Below are positions 52,273 to 59,490 of a DNA stretch of 61,350 nucleotides, piece by piece. Within the stretch, counting starts at the first letter, position 1, and each line of letters opens with the position of its first letter. The DNA is from Nocardia xishanensis NBRC 101358. GTDB taxonomy: Bacteria > Actinomycetota > Actinomycetes > Mycobacteriales > Mycobacteriaceae. Below the pieces are notes generated by a model. It did no database searches. It was not told the origin of the DNA and saw only the letters and a list, made by a program, of their open reading frames with translations. The translations under genes were made by a program, and so were the position numbers. The stretch spans positions 1-61,350 of the forward strand of contig NZ_BDCF01000051.1 in the NCBI RefSeq assembly GCF_001613365.1. The letters are read 5' to 3'.

Positions 52273-52419
52273 CGTGCCTCCCGAGATGAAACCGGGGCGG
52301 CCTTGCCCGTCCTCGAACTGTATGGATTCAGAGGATGACTCACGAATCAACTGGCACACAAGTACCAATGAGTGCTAACCCGGCAGTGCATGCGCGGATC
52401 GGGCAGCGGACACGAAAAA

Positions 52420-52450
52420 GCCCGCCGGGCGATTCCACTACCCGGCGGGC
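52420..52450 (-). terminator. Intrinsic terminator of sodA
   Basis: On the minus strand a 10-bp stem GCCCGCCGGG/CCCGGCGGGC with an 11-nt loop is followed by TTTTTCGTG, 30 nt after the sodA stop. Confidence 0.9.
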
Positions 52451-52480
52451 CTCCAGCCGCGCGCCTCGGCGCGCGGAGAC

Positions 52481-53104
52481 TCACCCGAAGATGAGGCCCT
52501 TGCCCTGGCTGATGGCGCGGGCGAAGCGCTCCTGCACGTCTTCCCAGTTGACGACGTTCCAGAACGCGGTCACGTAGTCGGCCTTGACGTTCTTGTACTG
52601 CAGGTAGAAGGCGTGCTCCCACATGTCGACCTGCAGCAGCGGGATGATGCCGAGCGGGACGTTGGCCTGCTGGTCGTAGAGCTGGAAGGTCAGCAGCTTC
52701 TGGCCGAGGGTGTCGTAGCCGAGCACGGCCCAGCCGGAGCCCTGCAGGCCGTTGGCGGCCGCGGTGAACTGCGCGCGGAACTTGTCGAACGAACCGAACT
52801 GGTCGTCGATCGCGGCGGCCAGCTCGCCGACCGGCTTGTCACCGCCGTTGGGGGAAAGGTTCTTCCACCAGATGGAGTGGTTCACGTGGCCACCGAGGTG
52901 GAACGCGAGGTTCTTCTCGTAGAGGAAGATCGCGCCGTGATCGCCGGACTCGCGAGCCGCCTCGAGCTTCTCGAGTGCGGTGTTCGCGCCCGCAACGTAG
53001 GCGGCGTGGTGCTTGGAATGATGCAGCTCGTTGATCTGCCCGGAGATGTGGGGCTCCAGGGCGCTGTAGTCGTAATCCAGATCTGGCAGCGTGTACTCAG
53101 CCAC
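52481..53104 (-). CDS. sodA: Superoxide dismutase (Fe/Mn family), probably Mn-preferring
   Basis: A 207-residue SOD, the same length as mycobacterial SodA and similar throughout. Metal ligands are visible in HHSKHHAAYV (first His), HVNHSIWW (second His) and DMWEHAFYLQY (Asp and His). Residue 145 is Gln (YDQQAN); M. tuberculosis iron SodA has His here, and Gln is associated with Mn use in relatives, so I infer a Mn enzyme. No signal peptide is present, as in mycobacterial SodA. GTG start has AAGGGA upstream. Confidence 0.96.
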   Translation of the reverse strand: MAEYTLPDLDYDYSALEPHISGQINELHHSKHHAAYVAGANTALEKLEAARESGDHGAIFLYEKNLAFHLGGHVNHSIWWKNLSPNGGDKPVGELAAAIDDQFGSFDKFRAQFTAAANGLQGSGWAVLGYDTLGQKLLTFQLYDQQANVPLGIIPLLQVDMWEHAFYLQYKNVKADYVTAFWNVVNWEDVQERFARAISQGKGLIFG

Positions 53105-53301
53105 GATGTCCCTTTCTCAGTTGTCGGGCTGTGACGCTCGGAGATTCGAGCGCTTCCAACCATCATTCGTACACCCGCTCGGTTCCAACCGGGCCGTGTG
53201 CCCCCTCATTCCATCGGAGATCGATCGATAACGCAGTGGTTGGTTCCGGCGTGAGCAGAAGGGTGATTCGAGCACGATCATTGGTGAGTAGCATCGAAAC
53301 C

Positions 53302-54006
53302 ATGTCGTTCTTCGACGAACTGGTCGGACGGATCCGTCTCCCGGAGCCGGCGATGGTGACGCCCGAGCAGGCGCTCCCTGGCCGGGAGGAACCAATTCTG
53401 GTGCCGGATACCCATTTCGTGAACGGCAATCCCATCCGTCCGCCGTTTCCCGACGACATGCGGGTGGCGGTCCTCGGGATGGGTTGTTTCTGGGGCGCAG
53501 AGAAGGGCTTCTGGGAGCTCGACGGCGTCTATACGACCGCGGTCGGCTACGCGGGCGGATACACGCCGAACCCCACCTACGAGGAGGTGTGCAGCGGCCG
53601 CACCGGGCACACCGAGGCGGTGCTCGTCGTCTTCGATCCCGCGGTGCTGGATTACACCGCCGTGCTGAAACACTTCTGGGAGGACCACGATCCGACGCAG
53701 GGCATGCGTCAGGGCAACGACCGCGGCACGCAGTATCGCTCGGCGATCTACACGCTGAGCGACGAACAGGCCGCCCTGGCCAGAAGCACCGCGGAGACGT
53801 ACGGAAAGCGGCTCGCCGAGGCGGGATACGGGTCCATCACCACCGAGATCACGCCCCTGCCCACACCGAAAGCGGGTCCAGCGCCGAATCTGTCCGGGTT
53901 CTATTACGCCGAGGGCTACCACCAGCAGTATCTCGCGAAGAACCCCGGCGGTTACTGCCCGGTGCACGCCACGGGCGTGACCTGTCCGGTCGGGCTCGGG
54001 GCCTGA
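53302..54006 (+). CDS. msrA: Peptide methionine sulfoxide reductase MsrA
   Basis: A 234-residue MsrA with the catalytic Cys in GCFWGAE near residue 58, VGYAGG, TGHTEAV and a C-terminal resolving-Cys region (GGYCPVHATGVTCPVG). It reduces methionine-S-sulfoxide in proteins with thioredoxin as donor. An N-terminal extension of about 50 residues precedes the domain, as usual in actinobacteria. ATG at 53302 follows TAGCAT by 7 nt (leaderless). The divergent sodA gene makes this an oxidative-stress pair. Confidence 0.96.
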   Translation: MSFFDELVGRIRLPEPAMVTPEQALPGREEPILVPDTHFVNGNPIRPPFPDDMRVAVLGMGCFWGAEKGFWELDGVYTTAVGYAGGYTPNPTYEEVCSGRTGHTEAVLVVFDPAVLDYTAVLKHFWEDHDPTQGMRQGNDRGTQYRSAIYTLSDEQAALARSTAETYGKRLAEAGYGSITTEITPLPTPKAGPAPNLSGFYYAEGYHQQYLAKNPGGYCPVHATGVTCPVGLGA

Positions 54007-54076
54007 AAAGTACTGTGCGGAAGGCGAACCCGCGCATCCGGTGTGATCGGACGCGCGGCGGTCGCCGTGGTTCGGT

Positions 54077-54688
54077 TTACAGCGGCGGCACGACGCCGGG
54101 GCGGATTGTGCGCGGATCGCCCGCGTCATGGGCCTTCCACCAGCGCACGCCGCCCGCGATGAAGTCGGCGGGCGCGATCTCCTCGCCCTTTGCGTCGTAC
54201 ACGGTGACGCTGTCGAACCACACACGCACGTCGAGTTCGCGCGGGTCGATGCCCTCCTCCTGGGAGAACTCCAGCACGTGCGACGGGGTGTGATCGTCGA
54301 TCTTGGTGTCGAAGCTGAGCAGTTCCCGCCAGAGCGACCAGCCGCTGTCGTCCACGTCGATGAATTCCCAGCCGTGCAGGCGGCCGCCGCCGAAGCTGCG
54401 GATCGCCTCGTCGAGGCCGTCGAGCTCGAGCGGAAGTATCTGGGCCTCGATGTCGTCCCAGCGCTGGATGCGCAGCGAAGCGGCGACTCGGCTGACGCCG
54501 GTGAAGTCGAGCCGGACCTGATGGTCCTGTGGCGCGGCGCCGTCGGCGGGCACCGTCATGACTGTCAGATCCAGGCGCAGTGTGGCCGCCTTGGTATCCA
54601 CCTCGAGCCCGAGACAGGTCGCCTCGGAGATCGCGGTGTTGAGTCCGGTCGAATCCAATCCGTCGAATAGCCCCCTGCGCGCGTTCAT
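54077..54688 (-). CDS. Conserved hypothetical protein
   Basis: A 203-residue acidic soluble protein with alternating strands (LRLDLTVMTVPADG, VRLDFTGVSRVAASLRI) and a Trp-rich middle (GWEFIDVDDSGWSLWRELLSF). No signal or membrane segment is present. I do not recognise a function. ATG at 54688 follows TAGCCT by 6 nt (leaderless), which fixes the start. Confidence 0.7.
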   Translation of the reverse strand: MNARRGLFDGLDSTGLNTAISEATCLGLEVDTKAATLRLDLTVMTVPADGAAPQDHQVRLDFTGVSRVAASLRIQRWDDIEAQILPLELDGLDEAIRSFGGGRLHGWEFIDVDDSGWSLWRELLSFDTKIDDHTPSHVLEFSQEEGIDPRELDVRVWFDSVTVYDAKGEEIAPADFIAGGVRWWKAHDAGDPRTIRPGVVPPL

Positions 54689-54829
54689 GCACCCAGGCTA
54701 CCGACGACCCCCGCTGAAGCCCGGTATTTGAGTTTTTCACTAGTGTTGTCGTTTTTTTGGAACCGAATCGTCCGGCGCACCGTCCAAGTAGATGTCGGGA
54801 CCCGCTCGGCCGCGGTTCCGAGGCAGCGG

Positions 54830-54881
54830 CGAACGACCGCTCCGGGATGGACAAGGAGGGGAGTCCCGGATCGGTCGTTCG
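54830..54881. repeat. Long imperfect inverted repeat in an intergenic region
   Basis: CGAACGACCGCTCCGGGA (54830-54847) pairs with TCCCGGATCGGTCGTTCG (54864-54881): 17 of 18 pairs, 16-nt loop. It stands in a 630-bp region between divergent genes, where no gene end needs a terminator. It may end an unseen small RNA or be a protein-binding site. Confidence 0.55.
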
Positions 54882-55020
54882 GAGACCCCCGCTTCGCTGA
54901 GGATGAGCTGGACAGGGCCGTGTGGGTCCCGATCCCGTTCCGCGTGGAAGGGATTGGGTTCGCGTGACGTTTGCTTATAGTCGCGCCCTGTGACTGTCCC
55001 GGATAGTGATAGGCACCGCC

Positions 55021-55070
55021 TGTGGATCAGGTTGTGGATTGTGTGGATAACTTCGGTGAAGATATGCACA
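55021..55070. other. Second cluster of DnaA-box-like nonamers
   Basis: TGTGGATCA (55021-55029), TGTGGATTG (55033-55041), TGTGGATAA (55042-55050, perfect) and ATATGCACA (55062-55070) lie within 50 bp, 26 bp upstream of a possible 34-codon ORF. The first three share the orientation; the fourth is inverted. Confidence 0.5.
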
Positions 55071-55095
55071 GGTGGTGGGAGAGTGGGGCGAGGTT

Positions 55096-55200
55096 ATGTC
55101 AACCGCGGCGGAAACGGACTTCGGGTATGAAATAGTCCGGCCCAGTGCCGAGCCCGCAACCCCCTGGCGATACGGTTTGCCCCGCTACCGGCCCTATTGA
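55096..55200 (+). CDS. Possible 34-residue small protein
   Basis: An ATG-to-TGA frame of 34 codons with GGGGCGAGG about 5 nt before the ATG. The peptide starts MSTAAETDFGYEIVRP and ends WRYGLPRYRPY, with four Tyr and five Pro in the second half, an unusual but non-random composition. It is neither a signal peptide nor a membrane helix. The claim rests on the ribosome-binding site and position downstream of the DnaA-box cluster. After it, 55201-55321 holds nothing clear. Confidence 0.35.
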   Translation: MSTAAETDFGYEIVRPSAEPATPWRYGLPRYRPY

Positions 55201-55321
55201 GCCGCGCGGACCCCGCCGCGAGCCCGCCCGGTAGTCCGCCCGAAAACCCCCGCCGGACCGGACCGAATGCGGGAAGTACGCCTGATCCCCGGCGGTGCGG
55301 CGATCATGGCAGGATCGTATC

Positions 55322-55687
55322 GTGACGAGCCCCGAGATTCCGTCGGTGTCGGTGGAAGACCTGCCCGGCGAATTCGACCACGGCGAGCGGCCGGACCCGG
55401 TCCGGGCGATTCTGCTCGATGTGCGCGAAGACGACGAATGGCAGCTCGGGCACGCCCCAGGCGCGATCCACATCCCGATGGTCGACGTGCCGGCGCGCAC
55501 CGACGAGCTGGACTACGACGCCGACGTCTACGTCATCTGCAGGCAGGGCGGCCGGTCCATCGAGGTGGCGAAGTATCTGGCCTACATCGGTTTCGAAGTG
55601 GTCCAGGTGACCGGCGGGATGGTGGCCTGGCAGCGGATCGGTCGCCCGCTGGTCGCCGAGGGCGACCATCCGGCCAAAATCTACTGA
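55322..55687 (+). CDS. Rhodanese-like domain protein
   Basis: A 121-residue single-domain rhodanese. It shows LDVREDDEWQLGHAPGAIHIPM and the active-site loop CRQGGRS with the catalytic Cys, then VVQVTGGMVAWQ. The loop has the six-residue form of sulphurtransferases, which move sulfane sulphur to cyanide or thiol acceptors. GTG at 55322 has AGGA upstream. It precedes the DUF4328 gene by 85 bp. Confidence 0.93.
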   Translation: MTSPEIPSVSVEDLPGEFDHGERPDPVRAILLDVREDDEWQLGHAPGAIHIPMVDVPARTDELDYDADVYVICRQGGRSIEVAKYLAYIGFEVVQVTGGMVAWQRIGRPLVAEGDHPAKIY

Positions 55688-55772
55688 CGGAAGAGCGAGG
55701 TGCCCAGGCAATGAGCGTCAGGCCGGGAAGCGGCAGCCCGCGGGACAACGCAGGGCGAGCGAAGGACATGCT

Positions 55773-56837
55773 GTGAGTACCGTGCTGCAACCCTGCGCCC
55801 GCTGCGGCGCGCGGTGGGCCGTGCACGGCACACCGATGCACTGGTGCCCCCGCTGCCACGGCGTGCTGCTCTCACCCGCCCCCATCGACGCGCCCGCCGA
55901 ACGGCGTAACTATCGCTGGGTCGCGCGCCGCCCCGATCACCGGAACGGCAGACCCGTCGCGGCGCCGCGACGCAGGCCCCCCGCACCGACACCGCGCTAC
56001 ACGCAGATCCCGCGCTGGGGCCTGCGCGACGAGACGCCCGCTTCGGCCACGGCCGCGTCGCGCGGTCGCGCCGCGGCGCTGGCGAGCTGGGTCACGCCGT
56101 TGCTGCTCGGCACCGCGGGGATGTTCGCGCTGGCCGCGGTCGCCGAACTGGTGCGCTATGTGATTCTGCTGGTCAACCGGACGCGTCTCATCGACCCGCT
56201 GGTGCTGCGGTTCTCGGACTGGCTACTCACCGGGTCGTCGGCGCTGGCGCTGGCCCTCGCGCTCGGCAGCGGCATCGCTCTGCTCGGTTGGTTGATCGAG
56301 ACCAGGAGCGCGGTGTTCGCGCGGGTGGGCCGCCGCGATTCCCGTCCGGTGCCGCTGCTCGTGCTCGGCTGCCTGATCCCGGTGGTCAACCTGGTGTGGC
56401 CGGGGGTCTTCCTCACCGAGATCGCCGTGGCGCGCGCCGACCCGAGGGCGCTGCGCGCGATCCGGATCTGGTGGTGCGCCTGGGTCTTCGGCGGACTGAT
56501 GGCCGCGGCGGCGCTGATCTGGCGGACGGCCGACTCGCTGCAGGTCAAGGCGGACGGCGTCCTGTTCACGGCGTGGACGGACGCGGTCGCCGCCGCCGTG
56601 ACGGTGCTGACGCTCTGGATGCTGCGGCTGCTCGACGGCCGCGACCTGTTCGGCAGGGTGAGGCTGGCCCGCCGCTGGGTGGTCGCGGTCGACCCGGCGG
56701 TACCGGTCATCGAGCCGGTTCATCCGGGCGGCGCCGCGCGCACCACCGAGGCGCGAAATGCGGCGGACGCCGAGATCGCCGATGATCTGGATACCGACAA
56801 CGGTGCTGTTCAGCACGAGGAGGTCATGGCCAAGTGA
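55773..56837 (+). CDS. DUF4328 membrane protein with N-terminal zinc ribbon
   Basis: A 354-residue protein. The N-terminus has two Cys pairs (CARCG and CPRCH, about 20 residues apart) typical of a zinc ribbon. A basic Pro/Arg-rich linker follows, then six membrane helices of DUF4328 (about residues 105-300). The function is unknown. GTG start has AAGGA 6 nt upstream. It overlaps the GDPD gene by 4 nt; a membrane protein is also next to glpQ1 in M. tuberculosis (Rv3843c). Confidence 0.85.
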   Translation: MSTVLQPCARCGARWAVHGTPMHWCPRCHGVLLSPAPIDAPAERRNYRWVARRPDHRNGRPVAAPRRRPPAPTPRYTQIPRWGLRDETPASATAASRGRAAALASWVTPLLLGTAGMFALAAVAELVRYVILLVNRTRLIDPLVLRFSDWLLTGSSALALALALGSGIALLGWLIETRSAVFARVGRRDSRPVPLLVLGCLIPVVNLVWPGVFLTEIAVARADPRALRAIRIWWCAWVFGGLMAAAALIWRTADSLQVKADGVLFTAWTDAVAAAVTVLTLWMLRLLDGRDLFGRVRLARRWVVAVDPAVPVIEPVHPGGAARTTEARNAADAEIADDLDTDNGAVQHEEVMAK

Positions 56838-57601
56838 GCCAGAGCAGTCGCGCACCGTTCGTCGTCGCGCACCGTGGCGCCTCGGCGGCGCTCCCGGAGC
56901 ACACGCTCGCCGCGTACGATCTCGCGCTCCAAGAGGGCGCCGACGGCGTCGAGTGCGACGTCCGGCTGACCAGGGACGGACATCTGGTCTGCGTGCACGA
57001 TCGCACGGTCGACCGCACGTCCACCGGCTCCGGACTGGTCAGCGAGATGACGCTGGACGAATTGCGCTCGCTCGATTTCGGCGCCGACGGCGAACCCGCC
57101 TCCGTGCTCACCCTCAGCGAGCTCATCGAGCTGGTGCTCGACTGGCGCAGCAGGCCGACCAAGCTTTTCATCGAGACCAAGCACCCGGTCCGCTACGGCG
57201 CGCTGGTGGAGAACAAGCTGCTCGCCGAGCTCCAGCGCTTCGGCATCGCCACGCCGGCGTCGGCGGATCATTCACGCGCCGTGGTGATGTCGTTCGCGGC
57301 CACCGCGGTGTGGCGTATCCGCCGCGCCGCGCCGCTGCTGCCCACGGTGCTGCTCGGCGAGTCCTCGCGCTACCTCGGCGGCGGTGCGGCGACCACCGTC
57401 GGCGCGACGGCCGTCGGTCCTTCGGTGAAGACGCTGCGCGAGCATCCGGATCTGGTGGACAAGGCCGCCGCCGCGGGCCGCGCCACCTACTGCTGGACCG
57501 TGGACGATCCCAAGGACGTGCGCCTGTGCGCGGACCTCGGCGTCAGCTGGGTCGCGACCAACCACCCTGGCCGCACGAAGACCCTGCTCGCCGCCGCCTG
57601 A
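56834..57601 (+). CDS. glpQ: Glycerophosphodiester phosphodiesterase
   Basis: A 255-residue GDPD barrel. Catalytic residues are in VAHRGAS with ALPEHT (His, Arg, Glu), GVECDVRLTRDGHLVCVHD (Glu, Asp, His) and FIETK (Glu-Lys). There is no signal peptide, so it should act in the cytoplasm, cleaving glycerophosphodiesters to glycerol-3-phosphate and an alcohol. GTGA overlap with the DUF4328 stop indicates coupling. Its place near ferritin genes matches glpQ1-bfrB of M. tuberculosis. Confidence 0.93.
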   Translation: MSQSSRAPFVVAHRGASAALPEHTLAAYDLALQEGADGVECDVRLTRDGHLVCVHDRTVDRTSTGSGLVSEMTLDELRSLDFGADGEPASVLTLSELIELVLDWRSRPTKLFIETKHPVRYGALVENKLLAELQRFGIATPASADHSRAVVMSFAATAVWRIRRAAPLLPTVLLGESSRYLGGGAATTVGATAVGPSVKTLREHPDLVDKAAAAGRATYCWTVDDPKDVRLCADLGVSWVATNHPGRTKTLLAAA

Positions 57602-57691
57602 ATCGAGTTCGCCGAGCGGTTCGGCATTCCGCGCGTGCCGCGCCGTGGCGCATTGCGGCGACGGTCACAGCACCCTGTAGTTTGAGCCCTC

Positions 57692-58612
57692 GTGGGTAAG
57701 AGCAAGCGCAACAGTCCGAAGCCCGGAGGGAACCGGGCGCAGCGTCTCGCCGAGCGTAAGGCGGCGCTGGAGCAGGCGGCTCAGGTCGTCACCCGGCCGT
57801 TCGAGGGGCTGGCCGCGGAATGCGATCTGGTCGCACTGCGGGAGTTCGTGCCGTCGGCGACCGCGACGCTGAAGCTGGCGCCCGAGGTGGCCGCCGAGCG
57901 TTCCGTCGTGCTCGCCACGGTGCTGCCCGGCGCCGTGGCCGCGCTGGTGCGCGCGGGCGATCAGCCGACCGGTTACGTCGCCACCCAGGTTCAGTTCCAG
58001 GGCGACGACCCGGCCGCCGATCTCGCCGCCGCGATCCTGTGGACCCAGTCCGCCGAGCCCGGCGACTCGCTCACCTCCGTCGAGAGCGTCGCGGGCGGTC
58101 CGCGCCTTGCCGACGTGATCGATCCCGGCGCCGCCCTCGACCTCGTCGTGCACCAGGACTTCGATTGGTGGGTGCCGGAAGGCGTGACGCCCGATCCGCA
58201 GGTGGCCGCGACGATCGAACAGGCCAAGCAGGCGATCATGCCGTCGGCGCGGTTGGAGCTCGGGGTCGATTCCGTCGGCGCGGCCTGGTGGGTCGACGCG
58301 GGTGAGAAGGCGCACGTGCGGTGGGTGCGTCCGGAGAACGAGGACGACCTGATGCTCGCGCTGGCCCGGCTGCACGCCTCGGGCGGGCTGCACATGGGCG
58401 AGGGTTCGCGTTTCGCCGGTTCGTTCCGTACGCACGGACTGCTGGTGCCGGTGTTCGACCTGGATCCGGAGCGCCACCCCAGCGAATGGACCGCGCCCGC
58501 AGCCGAATTCGGCGCTCGCCTGCTGGCCGCGCTCGGCACCGACGCGCCGCTCACCTCGGAGGAGCGTCGTTCGCGTGACGGCCTGCGTTCGCGTCAGGTC
58601 ACCTTGCGCTGA
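57692..58612 (+). CDS. DUF5926 family protein
   Basis: A 306-residue soluble protein starting with a basic, Ser/Pro-rich segment (MGKSKRNSPKPGGNRAQRLAERKA) and then an acidic alpha/beta region. The pattern matches DUF5926, an actinobacterial family; related annotations mention preprotein translocase SecA-like or topoisomerase-associated proteins without evidence. GTG at 57692 follows TAGTTT by 8 nt. A hairpin follows immediately after the stop. Confidence 0.8.
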   Translation: MGKSKRNSPKPGGNRAQRLAERKAALEQAAQVVTRPFEGLAAECDLVALREFVPSATATLKLAPEVAAERSVVLATVLPGAVAALVRAGDQPTGYVATQVQFQGDDPAADLAAAILWTQSAEPGDSLTSVESVAGGPRLADVIDPGAALDLVVHQDFDWWVPEGVTPDPQVAATIEQAKQAIMPSARLELGVDSVGAAWWVDAGEKAHVRWVRPENEDDLMLALARLHASGGLHMGEGSRFAGSFRTHGLLVPVFDLDPERHPSEWTAPAAEFGARLLAALGTDAPLTSEERRSRDGLRSRQVTLR

Positions 58613-58630
58613 CTCCGAAAGTTTTCGGAG
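58613..58630 (+). terminator. Terminator-like hairpin after the DUF5926 gene
   Basis: CTCCGAAAGTTTTCGGAG is a complete palindrome (7-bp stem, 4-nt loop) starting at the first base after the stop codon, followed by GAATTTTG. Confidence 0.65.
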
Positions 58631-58671
58631 GAATTTTGTGAAAAACGCCTCTTTCAGACTCTGTGAAGAGC

Positions 58672-58745
58672 TAGGTTCTGAACATCACCGTTACTGGTGA
58701 TGGTGAGGATTGCCTCACCGCACAGATGAGGAAAGTAGGAACATC
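58672..58745 (+). promoter_or_regulatory. Promoter and structured 5' leader of the 18-aa peptide gene
   Basis: TAGGTT at 58672-58677 is a likely -10 element. The leader then has two adjacent perfect hairpins: CATCACC-gttact-GGTGATG (58683-58702) and GGTGAGG-attg-CCTCACC (58702-58719), sharing one G. The 3' arm of the second (CCTCA) can alternatively pair with TGAGG at 58727-58731, which is part of the Shine-Dalgarno region, and TCACC of the first can pair with GGTGA of the second. The leader can therefore adopt competing folds. Confidence 0.55.
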
Positions 58746-58802
58746 ATGGAAGCCATTCTTGCGCTGCTCAAGACGCTGCTCAGCTCGTTGAGCGCCAGCT
58801 GA
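58746..58802 (+). CDS. 18-residue amphipathic peptide
   Basis: ATG-to-TGA frame of 18 codons, peptide MEAILALLKTLLSSLSAS. TAGGA with AGGAAAG upstream lies 5-12 nt before the ATG, a good ribosome-binding site. The sequence is a Leu-rich helix with Glu2, Lys9 and the Ser/Thr residues on one side, like phenol-soluble modulins or type I toxin peptides. Its own -10, structured leader and strong terminator bracket the frame and make a complete mini-gene of about 180 bp. No named family is recognised. Confidence 0.6.
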   Translation: MEAILALLKTLLSSLSAS

Positions 58803-58819
58803 GGCAACCATCTCGGTCG

Positions 58820-58857
58820 AAACAGGCCCAGCTCGTCGCGAAGAGCTGGGCCTGTTT
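58820..58857. terminator. Bidirectional terminator between the peptide gene and the ferritin gene
   Basis: AAACAGGCCCAGCTC (58820-58834) pairs with GAGCTGGGCCTGTTT (58843-58857), a perfect 15-bp stem with an 8-nt loop. A/T ends on both sides let it serve the rightward peptide gene and the leftward ferritin gene, whose stop is 15 nt away. Confidence 0.9.
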
Positions 58858-58871
58858 GCCGGGACACCTTT

Positions 58872-59420
58872 TTAAATGTGTCCGCCCGCTGTCGAGGGCG
58901 CGCCAGAGGTGTCGGAAGGAGTACTCATCTCCCGCGCGATGAAATTCTCCAGATCGAACAGATTCGATCCTGCGCGGTCGGCGATGTTGAGCAACGTCGT
59001 CATATGCGCGACCTCCTCGACCTGCTCCTTCAGGAACCACTGCATGAACTGCTCGCCGAGGTAATCGCCTTCTTCCCGGGCCGTGCTCGCCAGCTGGACG
59101 ATCTGCTCGGTGACGGTCTTCTCCTGGGCGAGAGCGAGGGCGATCGGTTCCCGGACATTGTCGAAATGCGACTTCGCCGCATCGACGCCGGAAAGGTCGA
59201 CGCTGATATCCCGGTCGAGGAAGTACTGCACGATCATCATCGCGTGATTACGTTCTTCCACGGCCTGCGCGTAGAACCGCTTCGCCAGCTGAGGCAGATC
59301 CGCATTGTCGAACCACACCGCGATCGCGATGTATTGGTGTTCGGCATTGAATTCGTGCCGGATCTGGTCGTGGAGCAGGCTGTGGAATTTGCTGCGTGGG
59401 GACTCCGGATTGCTGGACAT
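58872..59420 (-). CDS. bfrB: Ferritin (BfrB type) with complete ferroxidase centre
   Basis: A 182-residue non-haem ferritin like M. tuberculosis BfrB (Rv3841). The expected ferroxidase ligands are present: Glu in RHEFNAEHQY, Glu and His in VEERNHAMM, Glu in AQEKTV and Glu/Gln in KEQVEEVAH. A C-terminal tail of about 20 residues extends beyond the helical bundle, as in BfrB. It oxidises Fe2+ and stores it as ferrihydrite in a 24-mer. ATG at 59420 follows TAATGT by 6 nt. An IdeR/DtxR-like box lies 52-70 nt upstream. Confidence 0.95.
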   Translation of the reverse strand: MSSNPESPRSKFHSLLHDQIRHEFNAEHQYIAIAVWFDNADLPQLAKRFYAQAVEERNHAMMIVQYFLDRDISVDLSGVDAAKSHFDNVREPIALALAQEKTVTEQIVQLASTAREEGDYLGEQFMQWFLKEQVEEVAHMTTLLNIADRAGSNLFDLENFIAREMSTPSDTSGAPSTAGGHI

Positions 59421-59471
59421 GACGCCACATTATCGCTGGTCAGGGCGCATGTCATCCAAGTGCACCCTTAT

Positions 59472-59490
59472 TGAGGCTAGTGTTGCCTAA
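59472..59490 (-). promoter_or_regulatory. IdeR/DtxR-like iron box upstream of the ferritin gene
   Basis: On the minus strand TTAGGCAACACTAGCCTCA agrees with the IdeR consensus TTAGGTTAGGCTAACCTAA at 13 of 19 positions and keeps the inverted arms TTAGGC/GCCTCA (one mismatch). IdeR activates bfrB in M. tuberculosis when iron is plentiful by binding upstream of the promoter. The box fills the gap right after the stop codon of the upstream ferritin paralogue. Confidence 0.5.

Noticed and set aside
54792..54980. Small frames around the long hairpin at 54830
   Set aside because: They lack a ribosome-binding site, cross the inverted repeat and show no coding composition.
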